64,000 nucleotides of DNA, taken from positions 28,538 through 92,537 of the forward strand of contig JAEZFW010000037.1 in NCBI GenBank assembly GCA_023417315.1, written 5' to 3'. This document shows positions 24,621 to 33,654 of this stretch, piece by piece. The position numbers and the translations under genes are program-made. Source of the stretch: Pseudomonadota bacterium (GTDB lineage: Bacteria > Pseudomonadota > Gammaproteobacteria > Steroidobacterales > Steroidobacteraceae). The notes below the pieces were generated by a model that made no database searches, had not been told where the DNA came from, and saw only the letters and a list, made by a program, of their open reading frames with translations. Each line of letters starts with the position of its first letter. Position 1 is the stretch's first letter.

Positions 24621-25469
24621 CTACTCCGGCGATGAATCGAACGAAGTGTCGGTTGCGATCGCTTCGTCCGGATCTTCCGCCTCGAACCATACCTCGGGGA
24701 CTTCCGTGCTCGTGAACTCGAATCGCGATGTGCCTGTTTGTACACCCGCTAGATCGAAGCGCCGCTCCTGCAGCACCGTGCGGCCGTTTCGTTCGACGAG
24801 GAGCACGCTCGAGCAGCGCGTGCCATAGCGCTCGTTGAGGATGAAAGGCGCGGAGACGACGCGCTCCCATTCTTGTGGCAAGCCGGTCGATGGCAACTCG
24901 TCGTCAGCCGCGGGATCGCGGTCAGCGAGGATGCCAAACAAGGTTTCAGGCGAAAGATCCACCTCGCGAAGGGCCGCTTCGAACCGTGCGCGGGTGCGCG
25001 CGAGCTTGGGCCAGGGTGTATCGAGAGTGTGATTACTCAGTCCATAGATACCAGGCGCCAAGGCTTGTGGCGCGTTGGGACCTCGGTTCGAAAAGTAGTA
25101 CAGCGCACGCGAGCCGCCGACAAGAAGGTTGAAGCCGGAATAGCGAGGTGCGGCACCTCTCAGGTCGTCGAGAAATTCCTTCGGCGAGGTCGCACCGGTC
25201 AGGAATCGTGGGACGAGCAGGCCCCGCGACGGGGCGCCCTCGACGGGTGCCTGTAGGTCTCGATAGTTTGTCACGATGCCGAACCGGCCCGATCGGGCAA
25301 CACCCAGCCACGTCCCGCCGGCCTTCAAGTCCTTACCGGCGAGAATGCGCGGATCGTCCTGCCACCAATTGAGCGGCGCGGCGGCACGGTCATGGAACTC
25401 GTCGCGGTTCCCTGCGAGGACGAGGCGATACTTAGGATGCAGTTTCCAGGCTAGAACGAGCAGGCACAT
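24621..25469 (-). CDS. NRDE/TANGO2-family protein
   Basis: 282-residue cytosolic protein of the NRDE family. It begins MCLLVLAWKLHPKYRLVLAGNRDE, the hallmark N terminus with Cys2 and the NRDE motif at residues 21-24. GGTWLGV, FGIVTNYRD and GIYGLSNHTLDTPWPKL follow. Eukaryotic TANGO2 homologues are linked to heme or lipid handling, and the fold resembles Ntn hydrolases; no bacterial activity is established. It ends 6 bp before tamA and reads in the same direction. Confidence 0.85.
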   Translation of the reverse strand: MCLLVLAWKLHPKYRLVLAGNRDEFHDRAAAPLNWWQDDPRILAGKDLKAGGTWLGVARSGRFGIVTNYRDLQAPVEGAPSRGLLVPRFLTGATSPKEFLDDLRGAAPRYSGFNLLVGGSRALYYFSNRGPNAPQALAPGIYGLSNHTLDTPWPKLARTRARFEAALREVDLSPETLFGILADRDPAADDELPSTGLPQEWERVVSAPFILNERYGTRCSSVLLVERNGRTVLQERRFDLAGVQTGTSRFEFTSTEVPEVWFEAEDPDEAIATDTSFDSSPE

Positions 25470-25632
25470 GCGGGCGATGTAGGTTTACGCAGGTCGAAGA
25501 AAGAGGATGCACTACGTTGCTGAACGTAGCGTGAGCGCAATCGTTGAAAGGGCCGATTGTGACCAGCCGAGCGGGCGGAGTCACGAGGCTTCTAGCGCTC
25601 GGGCGACTGCGGCACCGCGCCGCCGGCCGAAG

Positions 25633-26574
25633 CTACAACCGCACCCGAGATTCCTCCCGGAGCGGGACGCTCGCACCCGAGTTGTACCAGTCCTCGATCA
25701 GCCGAAAGGAGATGGAGTGATTGAGCGGTAATCGGATTTCGCCAGCCGCGATCTGCGCGCGAGTGAGCCAACGCGCATCCTCCAACTCGGCGTCGGACAA
25801 GTGGATCTCACTCGTCCGGGCTTGCGCGACAAACCCGAGCATCAAGGACGACGGGAACGGCCAAGGCTGGGAGGAGTGATACTCCACGGCATCGACTTCG
25901 ATTCCAGTCTCTTCGTGTACTTCGCGGACCACTGCGTCCTCGAGACTCTCACCAGGCTCGACGAACCCTGCGATCGTCGAGTACCGACCCGGCGGCCAGC
26001 TCGCTTGGCGGCCGAGCAACGCGCGCTCTCCGTCCGTAATGAGGACGATGATGGCGGGGTCGATGCGTGGGAAGACCTGCAATGCGCACTCGGGATTGCT
26101 GCATTGCTGTACGTGACCTGCCTGCAGCGAGCGCATTGCGGATCCGCAGCGGCCGCAGAAGCGATGGCGTTCGCGCCAATGAATCATCGCGCGGGCATAG
26201 GCAAGCAAACCGGCCTCGTGTGCCGGAAGCTCGCCCGCGATGGTGCGCAGATCGCGCGCCTCCACACCCTCATCGAGCGACGGCAGCTCGGGCGTCGTCA
26301 GGGAGACGGCAAAGCACGCGTGGTGCTCGAACTCGCCGAGCAAGACGACCTCGCCGAGGTCGATCTCGACCATTCGGCGCACATCCGACACCAGCAGCGC
26401 GCTCAAGGCACCCTGGCGCCCGCGCACGAGATTCTGGTTGCGCCAGACCGGGACGAAGATGCTGTTCGGATCCTCGAGCGCGGCGCGTACACGCGCGTCG
26501 TCCTTGCGCCAGTGCGCAAGGCGATCGATGTAGCTGCCGGAGAGCAGGTTGGCGTTGAAGCGCGAAGCCCTCAT
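25633..26574 (-). CDS. nudC: NADH pyrophosphatase / mRNA deNADding enzyme NudC
   Basis: 313-residue NUDIX hydrolase that cleaves NAD(H) and removes NAD caps from RNA. The zinc ribbon is CGRCG...CSNPEC (about residues 145-165). The NUDIX box GFVEPGESLEDAVVREVHEETGI is fully canonical in its catalytic residues, and the NudC-specific SQPWPFPSSLM follows at about residue 238. Length is slightly above the E. coli 257 aa because of a longer N-terminal domain. The 163-bp gap to the next gene (25470-25632) shows nothing recognisable. Confidence 0.93.
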   Translation of the reverse strand: MRASRFNANLLSGSYIDRLAHWRKDDARVRAALEDPNSIFVPVWRNQNLVRGRQGALSALLVSDVRRMVEIDLGEVVLLGEFEHHACFAVSLTTPELPSLDEGVEARDLRTIAGELPAHEAGLLAYARAMIHWRERHRFCGRCGSAMRSLQAGHVQQCSNPECALQVFPRIDPAIIVLITDGERALLGRQASWPPGRYSTIAGFVEPGESLEDAVVREVHEETGIEVDAVEYHSSQPWPFPSSLMLGFVAQARTSEIHLSDAELEDARWLTRAQIAAGEIRLPLNHSISFRLIEDWYNSGASVPLREESRVRL

Positions 26575-26583
26575 GCACGCAGT

Positions 26584-27222
26584 CTAGCAGTGTGCGGTAA
26601 GAGCCGGTGGTGTAGGGGACTCGCGGCGCGGCGCGACACGGCGCGGATCTCGAGCGATCGCGGGCTTGCGCCGCGAAGCACGTCGGGTCATTTCCTTCAG
26701 CTTGCATGAAGGGCAGCCTCGGTTGAGCACGGTGGTGCGATCGTGCAAGAAATGTCCGCCGCAGCGGCGACAACGAAGCGTGCCGAGTCCGCTGTTGCGC
26801 ACCAGCAGATGCAGCAAGAACCATGCGTGCTCGAATGACACTCCGCTCGAGCGGCACAGCTGAAGATGCGTTTCGTACGCATCGCAGAACAACGCGCCAT
26901 AGCGCAGCGCATTCGCATTGGACGGGCATGTCTCCCGAACCAGGCCGAAGGCGATGAAGACGCTCGCGAGCAACGAAGCTTCGAACTGAACGCGCGGATT
27001 ACGCGTGAAGAACGCGATCTGTCGCGGTGATTTGCCGCGATGTCTACGCATCGGTACAGTCGGCATGTGCGTCGCGTAAGTTTGATACAGCCGCCGAATG
27101 CGATCATCCGTCAGGCCCGTGCACAGGCGAATCGTGCAGGTGCGCGCTTCGTGCCGAATCATCCGTAGCGCAAGATCGTGACGCTGGCGGTCGTCGAAAT
27201 AACGTTCGTTACTGATGTGCAT
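26584..27222 (-). CDS. FlhC-like transcriptional activator
   Basis: 212 residues resembling FlhC, the zinc-binding partner of FlhD in the flagellar master regulator. The middle part follows FlhC (ALRYGALFCDAYETHLQLC, HAWFLLHLLVRNSGLGTLRCRRCGGHFL), and the four-cysteine zinc site CRRC...CPSC ends in KLKEMTRRASRRK, very like E. coli's CNCCGG...CSLC...AVKRRK. The start at 27222 (MHISNERYF) is preferred to the longer frame. It carries an N-terminal extension and an Arg/Pro-rich tail. No flagellar genes are nearby; a divergent FlhD-like gene lies across a 155-bp regulatory region. Confidence 0.75.
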   Translation of the reverse strand: MHISNERYFDDRQRHDLALRMIRHEARTCTIRLCTGLTDDRIRRLYQTYATHMPTVPMRRHRGKSPRQIAFFTRNPRVQFEASLLASVFIAFGLVRETCPSNANALRYGALFCDAYETHLQLCRSSGVSFEHAWFLLHLLVRNSGLGTLRCRRCGGHFLHDRTTVLNRGCPSCKLKEMTRRASRRKPAIARDPRRVAPRRESPTPPALTAHC

Positions 27223-27316
27223 GGACGTGCTCCCTGTCCGTAAGTGAATCGTTCTGCGAACGCATTCCGTGCGTTGCGAGCGGCGCTCTCGTGCCGCCGA
27301 TGTAGTGTGCGCGAAA

Positions 27317-27351
27317 TTGACCGCGTCGGGAAGTCCCCTATATTCTTCCCG
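27317..27351 (+). promoter_or_regulatory. Promoter and overlapping palindromic operator for the FlhD-like gene
   Basis: TTGACC (27317-27322), 16 bp, then TATATT (27339-27344) is a good sigma-70 promoter pointing at the FlhD-like gene. A perfect inverted repeat CGGGAAG - 11 bp - CTTCCCG (27327-27333, 27345-27351) straddles the -10 box, as expected for a repressor site. GCAAGGAAG supplies a ribosome-binding site before the ATG at 27378. Confidence 0.55.
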
Positions 27352-27377
27352 AAGCTCAATCGTGCAAGGAAGCACTC

Positions 27378-28028
27378 ATGATGATCTCGACAGCTATCGC
27401 GGGTCATGACAACCCCGCCTGTATCGATCCTGGCCGCATCGACCCTCCGGTCCTTCGCTCGGACCTTCTCTCGCAAGTCCACGGCCTCAATGCTGATTAT
27501 CTGGAGCTGGTCGCATCACGCGCGCCGGGCCCATGCGCGCAGATCGAATTCTTTGCGCCCAAGGTTCAGGAATCGCTGGCGCGCCTGTCTGCCGAGCACC
27601 GCGCTCGACTCGCCGCCACGCCCTACGCGATCTATACGGTGCGCTTTGATGACGCTCGTTTCTGGCGGGCGGCGTGCGCCTGCGAGCGCTCCGGAATCCT
27701 CGAGAAGTACGCATCGACAGCCGGTTCTCTCGAAAGCGCTTTCTGCGAAACCGTGTTGCTGCAGGCGTGGCACATTGCGATCACGAACGGCCTCGCTGCG
27801 CGCGTTCTTTACGGGATGCACGATGCCGTTCGCGCAGCGTTGGCGAGCACGCCTCTGTGGCAATTGCGCCGCATCGCAATGGAGCATCCCAATCTTCTAG
27901 CGCCCCGCTGGCCGACCAATCCGTGCTTCTGGCCGGACCTGCTCGCCTTCGTGCAAGCGGGCGATTCAGTTCGCCTCGCGACCACGCAGTTGTTGGGAAT
28001 GCAGCTCATTGCCGCCGAACTCAAGTGA
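27378..28028 (+). CDS. FlhD-like protein with C-terminal extension
   Basis: 216 residues. Residues ~30-105 follow the FlhD pattern: LLSQVHGLNADYLELVAS matches FlhD's LL..I...NL.YL.LAQ, and RLSAEHRARLAATPYAIYTVRFDDARFW matches the beta-proteobacterial SLTPAQVLKIASTN...CRFRFDD..VW. The last ~110 residues have no FlhD counterpart and contain an Ala/Leu-rich helical region. It probably pairs with the divergent FlhC-like protein. This is a weak-similarity call made by eye; the pair may control something other than motility. Its stop is the TGA of an AAGTGA repeat unit. Confidence 0.55.
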   Translation: MMISTAIAGHDNPACIDPGRIDPPVLRSDLLSQVHGLNADYLELVASRAPGPCAQIEFFAPKVQESLARLSAEHRARLAATPYAIYTVRFDDARFWRAACACERSGILEKYASTAGSLESAFCETVLLQAWHIAITNGLAARVLYGMHDAVRAALASTPLWQLRRIAMEHPNLLAPRWPTNPCFWPDLLAFVQAGDSVRLATTQLLGMQLIAAELK

Positions 28029-28221
28029 CGAAGTGACGAAGTGACAAAGTGACAAAGTGACAAAGTGACGAGGTGACGGAGTGACGAAGTCAGAGGATCT
28101 GCAGGTTCGGCATACGCTCGCGCATCAATCGAAGCAGGTCTTCTACAAGAGCACCAAAACGAACGCCGGCCAGAGTCGTTCTGACTTCGTCACTCCGTCA
28201 CGCTGTCACCTTGTCACTTCA
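28023..28221. repeat. Long intergenic inverted-arm cassette (word GTGACGAAGTGACAAA)
   Basis: Left arm 28023-28096 has about eight GTGACRAAG units and ends GAAGTCAGAGGATC. Right arm 28177-28221 (GTTCTGACTTCGTCACTCCG...) has five. Both convergent genes end inside the arms with Lys-TGA from an AAGTGA unit (FlhD-like 28026-28028, dinB 28219-28221). It is the longest cassette in the window. Confidence 0.9.
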
Positions 28222-29391
28222 CTTGGGCCGAACGCGCAGCGTGCTCGCCCGACTGAGTGCTTCTTTGCCGAACTTCGCTCGTATGTCGTCGATCGTTGCG
28301 TCGAGGTGTCGCTCGCGTTCGCGATCGGGCGATGCGAACAGGTCCAATTGCGGAACGCTGGTGAGATCGCGAGCAGCAACACCGAGCAGGCGCACGGCTG
28401 CCTGCGGGTGCTCTTCGCGCCAATCGTTCAGCAGACGCGCTGCGGCTTCCAAGATCGGACGCGTTTGCTGGGTCGGCGGTTGGATGCGGGTTTGTCGCGT
28501 GTACGTCCTGAAATCTTGGCGGCGGATCTTCACCAGGACCGTGCCGGCGAGCCATTCTTGTGCGCGCAGGCGTGAGGCGGTGCGATCGGCCAGATGAGCG
28601 AGATGGTCGTGCAACGTGGCAGCCGCCGCGATATCGACCTCGAAGGTTTCTTCGGACGAAATTTGCTTTTCATCCCAATCGGCGATGACCGGGCGATCGT
28701 CGATTCCTGCTGCCCGGGCTTTCATCTGTGCGACGTAGCGGCCAAAGATGGGCCCGAGAAGCGCATCGGACGCGAGGCGCAGATCCTTGAGTGTGCGAAT
28801 GCCGATTCGCTCGAGCTCGGGAGCCGTCTTGTTGCCGATGCCGAAGAGCTTGCGGATCGATAGCGGATCGAGCACGTCCGTGACCGCATTCGGCGGCACG
28901 ATTACGAGCCCGTCTGGTTTACGCAGATCGGATGCGATCTTCGCGACGAGCTTGTTCGGCGCGACGCCCACCGAGGCTGTCAATCCGGTGCGCGCGAGGA
29001 TGCGCTTCTTGATCTCGACCGCGATCGCATCGGCCGATCCGAGTGCACGTTGGCTCTGCGTGACATCCAGGAAGGCTTCATCCAGCGACAGCCCTTCGAC
29101 GACGGGCGTGAATTCGCGGAAGACGTCGAACACGATATTCGACACGCGCTTATAGCGGTCGAAGCGAGGCGGTACGCATACCGCGTGAGGGCATCGCCGC
29201 AAAGCCTCGCGCATGGGCATCGCGGAATGCACGCCGAACTTGCGTATCTCATAGCTCGCCGCAGCGACGACACCGCGGCCGCCTAACCCGCCGACGATGA
29301 GAGGTGTCCCGCGCAACCTGGGATCGTCGAGCATCTCGACGGACGCGTAGAAGGCGTCCATGTCGACGTGCAGGATTGCGCGGGGAGGCAT
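28219..29391 (-). CDS. dinB: DNA polymerase IV (Y family)
   Basis: 390-residue translesion polymerase. The catalytic carboxylates are in HVDMDAFYASVE (residues 8-19) and SLDEAFLDVT (about 102-111). The steric-gate region and TASVGVAPNKLVAKIASDLRKPDG are typical of DinB, the little-finger domain follows, and QLDLF near residue 352 is a good beta-clamp binding motif. Length is a little above the E. coli enzyme. No LexA box was recognised in its upstream region, which contains the inverted repeat at 29439-29570. Confidence 0.95.
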   Translation of the reverse strand: MPPRAILHVDMDAFYASVEMLDDPRLRGTPLIVGGLGGRGVVAAASYEIRKFGVHSAMPMREALRRCPHAVCVPPRFDRYKRVSNIVFDVFREFTPVVEGLSLDEAFLDVTQSQRALGSADAIAVEIKKRILARTGLTASVGVAPNKLVAKIASDLRKPDGLVIVPPNAVTDVLDPLSIRKLFGIGNKTAPELERIGIRTLKDLRLASDALLGPIFGRYVAQMKARAAGIDDRPVIADWDEKQISSEETFEVDIAAAATLHDHLAHLADRTASRLRAQEWLAGTVLVKIRRQDFRTYTRQTRIQPPTQQTRPILEAAARLLNDWREEHPQAAVRLLGVAARDLTSVPQLDLFASPDRERERHLDATIDDIRAKFGKEALSRASTLRVRPK

Positions 29392-29438
29392 CGGCTTTCA
29401 GCTTCAGGTCGGGAAGCGCTTGCAAAGCAGTCAAAAGT

Positions 29439-29570
29439 GTCGTCGTCCTCGCGAAGGCGAGGATCCATCCTAGCTTTGGAAAGGACCGTGCATTCTCTTT
29501 CTACAATGCACGCGTGTCGCTCGCCCCGAGCATGCTCCAGATGGATCCTCGCCTTCGCGAGGACGACGAT
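29439..29570. repeat. MITE-like element with 30-bp inverted ends
   Basis: The ends 29439-29468 (GTCGTCGTCCTCGCGAAGGC...) and 29541-29570 (ATGGATCCTCGCCTTCGCGA...) are complementary at 29 of 30 positions. Each contains its own palindrome CCTCGC-GAAG-GCGAGG. The 72-bp centre holds no ORF. The CGAAGGCGAGGATCCA wording resembles widely dispersed proteobacterial extragenic palindromes and differs in kind from the tandem-word cassettes elsewhere in the window. Confidence 0.75.
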
Positions 29571-29585
29571 CAAGGTGATCGTCGA

Positions 29586-32063
29586 CTACGCGTTGCTCAC
29601 TCGCTGCGGACGCACTTCAGGTTCGATCGCTTCCGCGGCGAGCTCTTCGGGCGCAAAGTCATCGACATGGATGATCTCCATCACGCGGCGATCGTACTCG
29701 CGCAGCGTTGCGGCTTCCGTTTCCGAGAGGATGCCGGCAGCGAGCGCTTGCTGGATCTGGCCCGGAAGATCCAATGCAGTGACGCGGCCAGTCTTCACGC
29801 CTTCCACACGGATGCGTTTCTCGAGCGGCTCTGCGGTCTCAGCAAGGACTAGCACTTCGTGCAACTGACCGAGCGCGCTGCCAGGCTCGACGGTGCGATA
29901 CACGCCATGCGTCAACCGATCGCGCGTCATCGTCGAGCGCAGGATTCTCTCCACGACGTTGTGACCGATGCGATCGCTCGGAGCGTGGTAGGTCTGGCCA
30001 CGCGGGAAAATGAAGAACCGCATGAACGCCGCGAGGAAGCGCACCGGGAAGTTGCGCAAGAACGTGTGCAGCTGCTCTTGTGCGCGGTACAGCAGCGTTC
30101 GACATGCCCATTCGACGAGCGGCAGGTCTTCCTCCTGTCGACCCTGGTTCTCGTAGTGCTTCAAGACCATCGAGGCCAAATACATACACGAGAGCACATC
30201 GCCGAGACGGGCAGAGAGGCTCTCCTTCTTCTTGAGATAGCCACCGAGCGTCAGCATCGCGACATCCGTCGCGAATGCGAACGAAGCGCTGAAGCGATTG
30301 ATATGTTGATAGAAGCGCTGGGTGGGCCCGGTATCCGGTACGCGCGAGAAGCGCGCCAACGTGAGGGCCATGACGAGCGAGCGCACCGCATTACTGATCG
30401 TGAATCCGATGTGCGCGAACAGCGCCGTGTCGAAATCGTGCAAACCTTTCCGCTTGTCTTTCTCACGCGCGGCTTCCATCTCGCGCAGAACGAAGGGATG
30501 GCAGCGAATCGCGCCCTGCCCGAAAATGATGAGGCTGCGCGTCAACAGATTGGCACCTTCGACCGTAATCGCAACCGGTACGACCTGATAGCCGCGCGCC
30601 AGATAATTCTTCGGTCCCAAGCAGATGCCTTTGCCGCCATGGATGTCCATCGCATCGTTCGCGATGATTCTGCCGAACTCGGTCAGGTGATACTTGAGCA
30701 TTGCCGAAGGCACCGAAGGCTTCTCGCCGCCGTCGATCGCGCCCGCCGTGACCGACCGTGCCGCATCCATGATGTAGGTGTGGCCCGCCATGCGAGCGAG
30801 CACTTCCGCGACGCCTTCGAATTGTCCGACTGGAAGATTGAACTGACGCCGAATGCGTGCGTAGGCGCCGGAGGCGAAGACCGCCGCCTTCGCACCGCCG
30901 GTCGCGTTGGAAGGCAGGGAGATGCAGCGTCCGACGGAAAGTTGTTCGACGAGCATGCGCCAACCCTGGCCTGCCATTTTCGCGCCGCCGATGATCGCAT
31001 CCAGCGGCACGAACACGTCCTTGCCCTGAATCGGACCGTTCTGAAACGGCACGTTCAGCGGAAAGTGCCGACGCCCGATCGTTACGCCTAGGGTCTGACG
31101 CGGGATCAGCGCGCACGTGATGCCGTAGTCCGTACGATCGCCGCCGAGGAGTCGATCGGGATCGAAGAGCTTGAACGCAAGACCGATCACTGTCGCGATC
31201 GGCGCGAGCGTGATGTAGCGCTTCGAGAAGTTGAGGCGTACACCGATGACTTCGCGTCCTTCGTGCATTCCTCGGCAAACGATTCCTGTATCGGGAATCG
31301 AAGCCGCATCGGAACCGGCGCGTGGCCCCGTAAGCGCGAAGCACGGGACCTCCTCGCCGCGCGCGAGCCGAGGCAGGTAGTAGTTGCGTTGCTCTTCCGT
31401 TCCGTAATGAAGCAACAGCTCGGCCGGACCGAGGGAGTTCGGCACGGCCACTGTCGAGCTCACGACGCTCGAGCGGCTGGCCAGCTTGATGAGCACGCAC
31501 GAGTGCGCGTAGGCGGAGAACTCGAGCCCGCCGTACTTCTTCGGAATGATCATCGCGAAGAAGCCTTTCGTCTTTAAATAGTCCCAGATGTGCGGCGGAA
31601 GATCGGCGCGCCGATGCGTGATCTCCCAGTCGTCGATCATGCGGCACAGCTCCTCGCAGGGACCATCGAGAAACGCCTGCTCTTCTGCCGACAGTTTCGG
31701 CGTCGCCGCCGAGAGCAGCTTTTCCCAATCGGGCCCGCCAGTGAACAACTCGCCGTCCCACCATACCGTGCCGGCCTCGAGTGCATCCTTCTCTGTCTGC
31801 GACATCGAAGGCAGCATGCGGCGATACGTGCGCAAGAACGGCCGCGTGATGAAGCGCATGCGGATCGCGTCGATATTGAGCAGCACGAGCCCAGCGAGCA
31901 CGAGCCACAGTACGATCATCCACGGCAGGCTGCCGTCGCCGGCGAGCGCATATACGAACAGTGCGCCGCCGTATGCGATCGTGGCGGTCAGCAAGGAGAC
32001 GCGCTGGTAGGCAAGCACGAGCGCGCCGATGAAGAAGATGAGAAACCAGATGACACTGCTCAC
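29586..32063 (-). CDS. fadE: Acyl-CoA dehydrogenase FadE
   Basis: 825-residue membrane-associated FAD-dependent acyl-CoA dehydrogenase, first step of fatty-acid beta-oxidation. N-terminal hydrophobic helices (VIWFLIFFIGALVLAY and a second pair at ~45-65) precede the catalytic core with IPKKYGGLEFSAYAHS, ALTGPRAGSDAASI and QLSVGRCISLPSNATGGAK. DIHGGKGICLGPKNYL and EGANLLTRSLIIFGQGAIRCHP are near-identical to E. coli FadE blocks. The GTG start at 32063 has GAGG 8 bp upstream. No FadR site was identified by eye. Confidence 0.94.
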   Translation of the reverse strand: MSSVIWFLIFFIGALVLAYQRVSLLTATIAYGGALFVYALAGDGSLPWMIVLWLVLAGLVLLNIDAIRMRFITRPFLRTYRRMLPSMSQTEKDALEAGTVWWDGELFTGGPDWEKLLSAATPKLSAEEQAFLDGPCEELCRMIDDWEITHRRADLPPHIWDYLKTKGFFAMIIPKKYGGLEFSAYAHSCVLIKLASRSSVVSSTVAVPNSLGPAELLLHYGTEEQRNYYLPRLARGEEVPCFALTGPRAGSDAASIPDTGIVCRGMHEGREVIGVRLNFSKRYITLAPIATVIGLAFKLFDPDRLLGGDRTDYGITCALIPRQTLGVTIGRRHFPLNVPFQNGPIQGKDVFVPLDAIIGGAKMAGQGWRMLVEQLSVGRCISLPSNATGGAKAAVFASGAYARIRRQFNLPVGQFEGVAEVLARMAGHTYIMDAARSVTAGAIDGGEKPSVPSAMLKYHLTEFGRIIANDAMDIHGGKGICLGPKNYLARGYQVVPVAITVEGANLLTRSLIIFGQGAIRCHPFVLREMEAAREKDKRKGLHDFDTALFAHIGFTISNAVRSLVMALTLARFSRVPDTGPTQRFYQHINRFSASFAFATDVAMLTLGGYLKKKESLSARLGDVLSCMYLASMVLKHYENQGRQEEDLPLVEWACRTLLYRAQEQLHTFLRNFPVRFLAAFMRFFIFPRGQTYHAPSDRIGHNVVERILRSTMTRDRLTHGVYRTVEPGSALGQLHEVLVLAETAEPLEKRIRVEGVKTGRVTALDLPGQIQQALAAGILSETEAATLREYDRRVMEIIHVDDFAPEELAAEAIEPEVRPQRVSNA

Positions 32064-32102
32064 GGAAAGAACCTCGAGCTTGAGGCTTCGCGCGGCGAAG
32101 CC

Positions 32103-32315
32103 GGGCTGCTGGGTACTGTGCGCTGGGCTTCCGGCCAGAATAGCGAACGGCGAGCTCAGTGCGCAGGCACGCCGCTGACACTAGCTCGTGCGCCGACCAG
32201 CAGCAAGTTCAAGACGAGAATTGTCCGACAATCCGTAGGAGTGTCGTTCTATAGGATCCGCAATGAGGATGCGGATGCATGAGAAGCGCTGGACTCAGCT
32301 ACCCAGCCCAGCGCC
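32103..32315. repeat. Degenerate inverted-arm cassette (word CTGGGTACTG)
   Basis: Left arm 32103-32145 (GGGCTGCTGGGTACTGTGCG..., ending TTCCGGCCAGAATAGCG) and a short right arm 32293-32315 (ACTCAGCTACCCAGCCCAGC...). The centre is unusually long (~147 bp) and the right GGCC core is lost, so this copy is decayed. No other feature is seen in 32064-32323. Confidence 0.6.
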
Positions 32316-32323
32316 ATGGACTT

Positions 32324-33307
32324 TCAGATCAACTCTTTGACCCCCTCGCGTTCTTCGAGCAGCTCCTTGTGCGTGGCCTCCATGCGTTGCCGGCTGAAAT
32401 CGTTGATCTCGAGACCTTGAACGATTTGATACTGGCCGTTCTTGCATGTGACGGGGTAGCCGTAGATCACGCCGGCAGCGATCCCGTAGCTGCCATCCGA
32501 TGGAACACCCATGCTGACCCAGGTGCCATCTGGCGTGCCTTTCACCCAATCGCGAACGTGATCGATCGCCGCAGAGGCCGCCGATGCCGCTGACGATGCG
32601 CCGCGTGCCTTGATGATGGCAGCGCCCCGCTGTTGCACCACCGGGATGAACGTTTCGGCATACCATTTCTGATCGACGAGCGAGAGCGCAGGCTTTCCGT
32701 CGACGAGCGTGTGATGCAGATCGGGATACTGGGTCGACGAATGATTGCCCCAGATCGTGACGCGGCTGATCTTTGTGACGTGCTGGTCGGTCTTCTCCGC
32801 CAGCTGAGCCGCCGCGCGATTGTGATCGAGACGAACCATCGCGGTGAAATTGGCCGGATTCAATCCAGGCGCATTGCGCTGCGCGATGAGCGCATTCGTG
32901 TTCGCAGGATTCCCGACGACCAGCACGCGCACATCGCGGCTCGCGACCGCATCGAGCGCCTTGCCTTGTGCAGAGAAGATCTGTGCGTTCGCAAGCAGCA
33001 GATCCTTGCGCTCCATGCCGGGCCCGCGAGGCCGCGCGCCAACCAAGAGCGCAACATCGCAATCTTTGAAGGCCACTTTCGCATCGTCCGTAGCCACAAT
33101 TTTGTTGAGCGTCGGGAAGGCACAGTCGCTCAGCTCCATCACTACGCCTTGGAGCGAGCTCAATGCTGGCGTAATTTCGAGCAGGTGCAGATTCACGGGC
33201 TGGTCTTCACCGAGCATCTGCCCCGAGGCGACTCGGAAGGCGAGGGCGTAGCCGATCTGACCGGCAGCCCCTGTGATAGCAACGTTCACTGGACTCTTAG
33301 TAGGCAT
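32324..33307 (-). CDS. mdh: Malate dehydrogenase
   Basis: 327-residue NAD-dependent malate dehydrogenase of the cytosolic-type group found in xanthomonads and mycobacteria. Rossmann motif ITGAAGQIGYAL at the N terminus, LLVGARPRGPGMERKDLL (substrate-binding Arg loop), VGNPANTNALIA, and IWGNHSSTQYPD with the catalytic His at about residue 186. The start at 33307 (MPTKSPVNVAITG) is chosen; the longer upstream frame lacks family residues. Converts malate to oxaloacetate in the TCA cycle. Confidence 0.95.
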   Translation of the reverse strand: MPTKSPVNVAITGAAGQIGYALAFRVASGQMLGEDQPVNLHLLEITPALSSLQGVVMELSDCAFPTLNKIVATDDAKVAFKDCDVALLVGARPRGPGMERKDLLLANAQIFSAQGKALDAVASRDVRVLVVGNPANTNALIAQRNAPGLNPANFTAMVRLDHNRAAAQLAEKTDQHVTKISRVTIWGNHSSTQYPDLHHTLVDGKPALSLVDQKWYAETFIPVVQQRGAAIIKARGASSAASAASAAIDHVRDWVKGTPDGTWVSMGVPSDGSYGIAAGVIYGYPVTCKNGQYQIVQGLEINDFSRQRMEATHKELLEEREGVKELI

Positions 33308-33654
33308 TTGCGCTCCAACTCTTCGCGGGCTCAGTCGACTCGATCGTGCGACGCGGCTTGCGAATGGCGACTGCTTATAGCGTAAGTGTCGCTCGCGAGG
33401 CATCGCTTCGAAAGTCTCTGCTCGTCGACGGTGCAGTGCTTTCGAAAACTCATCTATTTCATGCGCAGGAATTCATCGATGCGACGGTGCAGATCGCGCG
33501 ACCGTGATCGAGTGCTGGGCTCCCGCAGGGCGGCGAATTCTAGCAACTCGTTGTATGCCCTCGCCACGCATTTACCTGACAGCGCAGGACGGCCGAGGCC
33601 GGAACAAACGGCAGCGCGCGAGGATTATTTACAACGTCTTACGAACCCGAGGGA
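33308..33654. other. Divergent intergenic region between mdh and otsA
   Basis: 347 bp with no supported gene. The 11-bp sequence CGACGGTGCAG occurs twice (near 33428 and 33483) in direct orientation. On the mdh strand CTATAAGC near 33374 could serve as a -10 box, but no convincing -35 was found. Nothing else recognised. Confidence 0.4.

Noticed and set aside
27999..28225. CRISPR-like array suggested by the regular GTGACAAAG units
   Set aside because: Units are about 9 bp, contiguous with no spacers, and are balanced by a complementary arm; this is a tandem-word cassette.
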